Source: an uncultured Cellvibrio sp. (GTDB taxonomy: Bacteria; Pseudomonadota; Gammaproteobacteria; Pseudomonadales; Cellvibrionaceae). From it: a DNA stretch of 5,620 bases. A program made the position numbers and the translations under genes. The stretch is taken from the NCBI GenBank assembly GCA_946482345.1, contig CAMLRJ010000257.1:1-5620 (forward strand), read 5' to 3'. Within the stretch, counting starts at the first letter, position 1. Each line of letters begins with the position of its first letter. Of the stretch, positions 4,366 through 5,620 are shown one piece after another. Under the pieces are notes generated by a model. It was not told the origin of the DNA. It was given only the letters and a program-made list of their open reading frames with translations, and searched no databases.

Positions 4366-5620
4366 TCAATCATTGCGAAGACGCAAACTTTCCAATTTCG
4401 CCAGCGCAAGTGCAAGTTGACGAATGGAAATTTGATTGGCATTTAATTGTTCATTAAATTTTTCCAACTCACATGAACTGGCATTCAATGTTTCACCTGC
4501 AACGTTTTCCAGGAAACGTCTTGCAATACAAGCTCTCACTCTTGGCGACGAAACCAATGCATTGGTAAATTCAATATTGTTAGCGAACGTGAGCATTGTG
4601 GATGCATCAAGATTAATTGTCCCCGATGCATCAATCGGAACATTTTGTTTTTCAAATGTTCTGAAGCGACCAATAGCATCGTAATTTTCATAACCAAATC
4701 CAGCCGGATCAATATGCACATGGCAGCTATTACAAGGCACTTGCGATGTATGCAACATGGTCAACAAATCGCGAGTGGAGGTTGTATTGGGATTCACCTC
4801 TGGCGGTACTGGTGGCTCCATGACACCGGGTGGTGGATCACCCAATTCCTGACACAATAATTGCTCCAGCGTATAAACACCGCGCTTCACTATTCCCGAT
4901 GCACCTTCTTTCGAATGCACAGATAAAAACGCAGGATGAGATAGCAAGGTATTTCGTTGTCCCGCAGGTGGTGCCATCAAACGTTGATTACTGCCGGTTA
5001 CCGATAAGCCCAACAAATCATCAATATCTGCATTCACATAAAATTGTGTCGCTGCAAGTACATTTGAAATATCGCGGTCACGATTGGCAACCTGATCCGT
5101 CAAACTCATTTCCGCACTGGTCAATAAAGATTGTCGAACCGAATCCGTAAAATTTAATTCAGCCAGTTTGTTAACTGTTTTTACACGTTCCAATTTCAAA
5201 TAATCGCGATAAAAACTGACAAGGGTTTGATCAAAACGTGAATCAGCAATCATACGTGTGATTTGTGATTCAACCGTTGCTTGTTGCAACAGGGAATTAT
5301 TTTCTGCAAGCCCGTAAAGTGTTTCATCCGGCGGTGAATTCCAAAGCGCATAGGACAACAAGCTGGCAATTTCATAAGCAGTGAGTTGGACATTCCCATT
5401 CTGCAATGTGCCTATTTCCGAGCGATATAAAAAATGGGGGTTCAACATCAATGACTTCAACAGAAACTCAACTTGTGCAGATTTATTTCCACCTGCATTA
5501 CGCACATTGGTGATACGCGTATTAATGGATTGTTTTTCTGCTGTTGTCAGTGGGCGACGCCATAGCAAGCGGCCTTGTGTATCCAAAATCGTTGTTAAGC
5601 AAGTATTACTGGTTGAACTG
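4366..5620 (-). CDS. DUF1595/DUF1592/DUF1588/DUF1585 protein, C-terminal 417 residues (5' end outside window)
   Basis: The frame is open to the right edge; a TTG at 5586 is not a real start because 11 more codons precede it and the first domain would be cut. Numbering from the first complete codon (5619), the segments in order are: DUF1595-like LLWRRPLT (about 18-25); DUF1592-like MLNPHFLYRSE...YEIASLLSYALWNSPPD (about 58-98) running to about 200; DUF1588-like SHPAFLSVHS, IVKRGVYTLEQLLC, TTSTRDLL, VPCNSCHVHIDP and NYDAIGRFRT (about 227-321); and DUF1585-like IDASGTINLD to RACIARRFLENVAG (about 329-375). CNSCH (296-300) is a c-type heme motif, but this CxxCH is a conserved family feature and heme binding is not proven. 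Full-length relatives carry a further N-terminal cytochrome-like region, not visible here. The gene is upstream of and co-transcribed with the DUF1552 gene (19-nt gap). The family was first noted in planctomycetes and has no established biochemical role; an exported, possibly redox-active protein working with the DUF1552 partner is an inference. Confidence 0.92.
   Translation of the reverse strand, partial: SSTSNTCLTTILDTQGRLLWRRPLTTAEKQSINTRITNVRNAGGNKSAQVEFLLKSLMLNPHFLYRSEIGTLQNGNVQLTAYEIASLLSYALWNSPPDETLYGLAENNSLLQQATVESQITRMIADSRFDQTLVSFYRDYLKLERVKTVNKLAELNFTDSVRQSLLTSAEMSLTDQVANRDRDISNVLAATQFYVNADIDDLLGLSVTGSNQRLMAPPAGQRNTLLSHPAFLSVHSKEGASGIVKRGVYTLEQLLCQELGDPPPGVMEPPVPPEVNPNTTSTRDLLTMLHTSQVPCNSCHVHIDPAGFGYENYDAIGRFRTFEKQNVPIDASGTINLDASTMLTFANNIEFTNALVSSPRVRACIARRFLENVAGETLNASSCELEKFNEQLNANQISIRQLALALAKLESLRLRND

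Noticed and set aside
4347..4442. Upstream start (4442) for the DUF1552 protein
   Set aside because: It would overlap the upstream gene by 77 nt and put 32 residues before the twin-arginine signal. ATG 4346 has an RBS and a normal signal.
4830..5150. 106-codon plus-strand open frame
   Set aside because: It lies antisense to the conserved DUF1592/DUF1588 coding region and has no RBS or family features: a shadow frame.

Overview
The window looks like ordinary chromosomal DNA of a Gram-negative bacterium. Three things support this: an outer-membrane-type lipoprotein, a Tat-exported protein, and a periplasmic-type CxxCH cytochrome-like protein. Base composition leans AT-rich by eye. The DUF1552 + DUF1592/DUF1588 pair, together with REP-like and GGGGTCAGAGCC palindromic repeats, is compatible with an environmental gammaproteobacterium, perhaps near Cellvibrionaceae. 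That placement is an impression from gene content, not a test.

Layout. 1-499 (+): nearly complete lipoprotein gene whose ATG is probably cut by the window edge. 500-988: non-coding, with two tandem copies of a ~52-nt palindrome-containing repeat, a strong intrinsic terminator and a REP-like element. 989-1225 and 1391-1696 (+): two small membrane-hairpin protein genes sharing a ribosome-binding leader, an FLRKA tail after the last hydrophobic segment, and a short 3' flank. They are separated by a structured spacer and closed by a terminator at 1731-1760. 1761-2100: non-coding, with twin palindromes and a 14-codon in-frame remnant that looks like the front of an HtrA protease domain, cut off by TAG. 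2101-2763 (+): trypsin/HtrA-type serine protease domain with an intact catalytic triad but no signal peptide and no PDZ domain. 2764-2894: convergent intergenic region carrying the terminator of the minus-strand genes. 2895-4346 and 4366-5620 (-): DUF1552 protein with a twin-arginine signal, preceded by the C-terminal part of a DUF1595/1592/1588/1585 protein that runs off the right edge.

The minus-strand genes form one transcription unit (19-nt gap, shared terminator) and probably encode a co-exported pair of unknown function. The plus-strand genes look like independent units. The observations most worth following are the HtrA-like gene with an amber codon at a conserved domain junction, the two look-alike small membrane proteins, and the thrice-repeated GTGAATAWTTCAC palindrome. 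I see no CRISPR array, tRNA, rRNA or complete insertion sequence.
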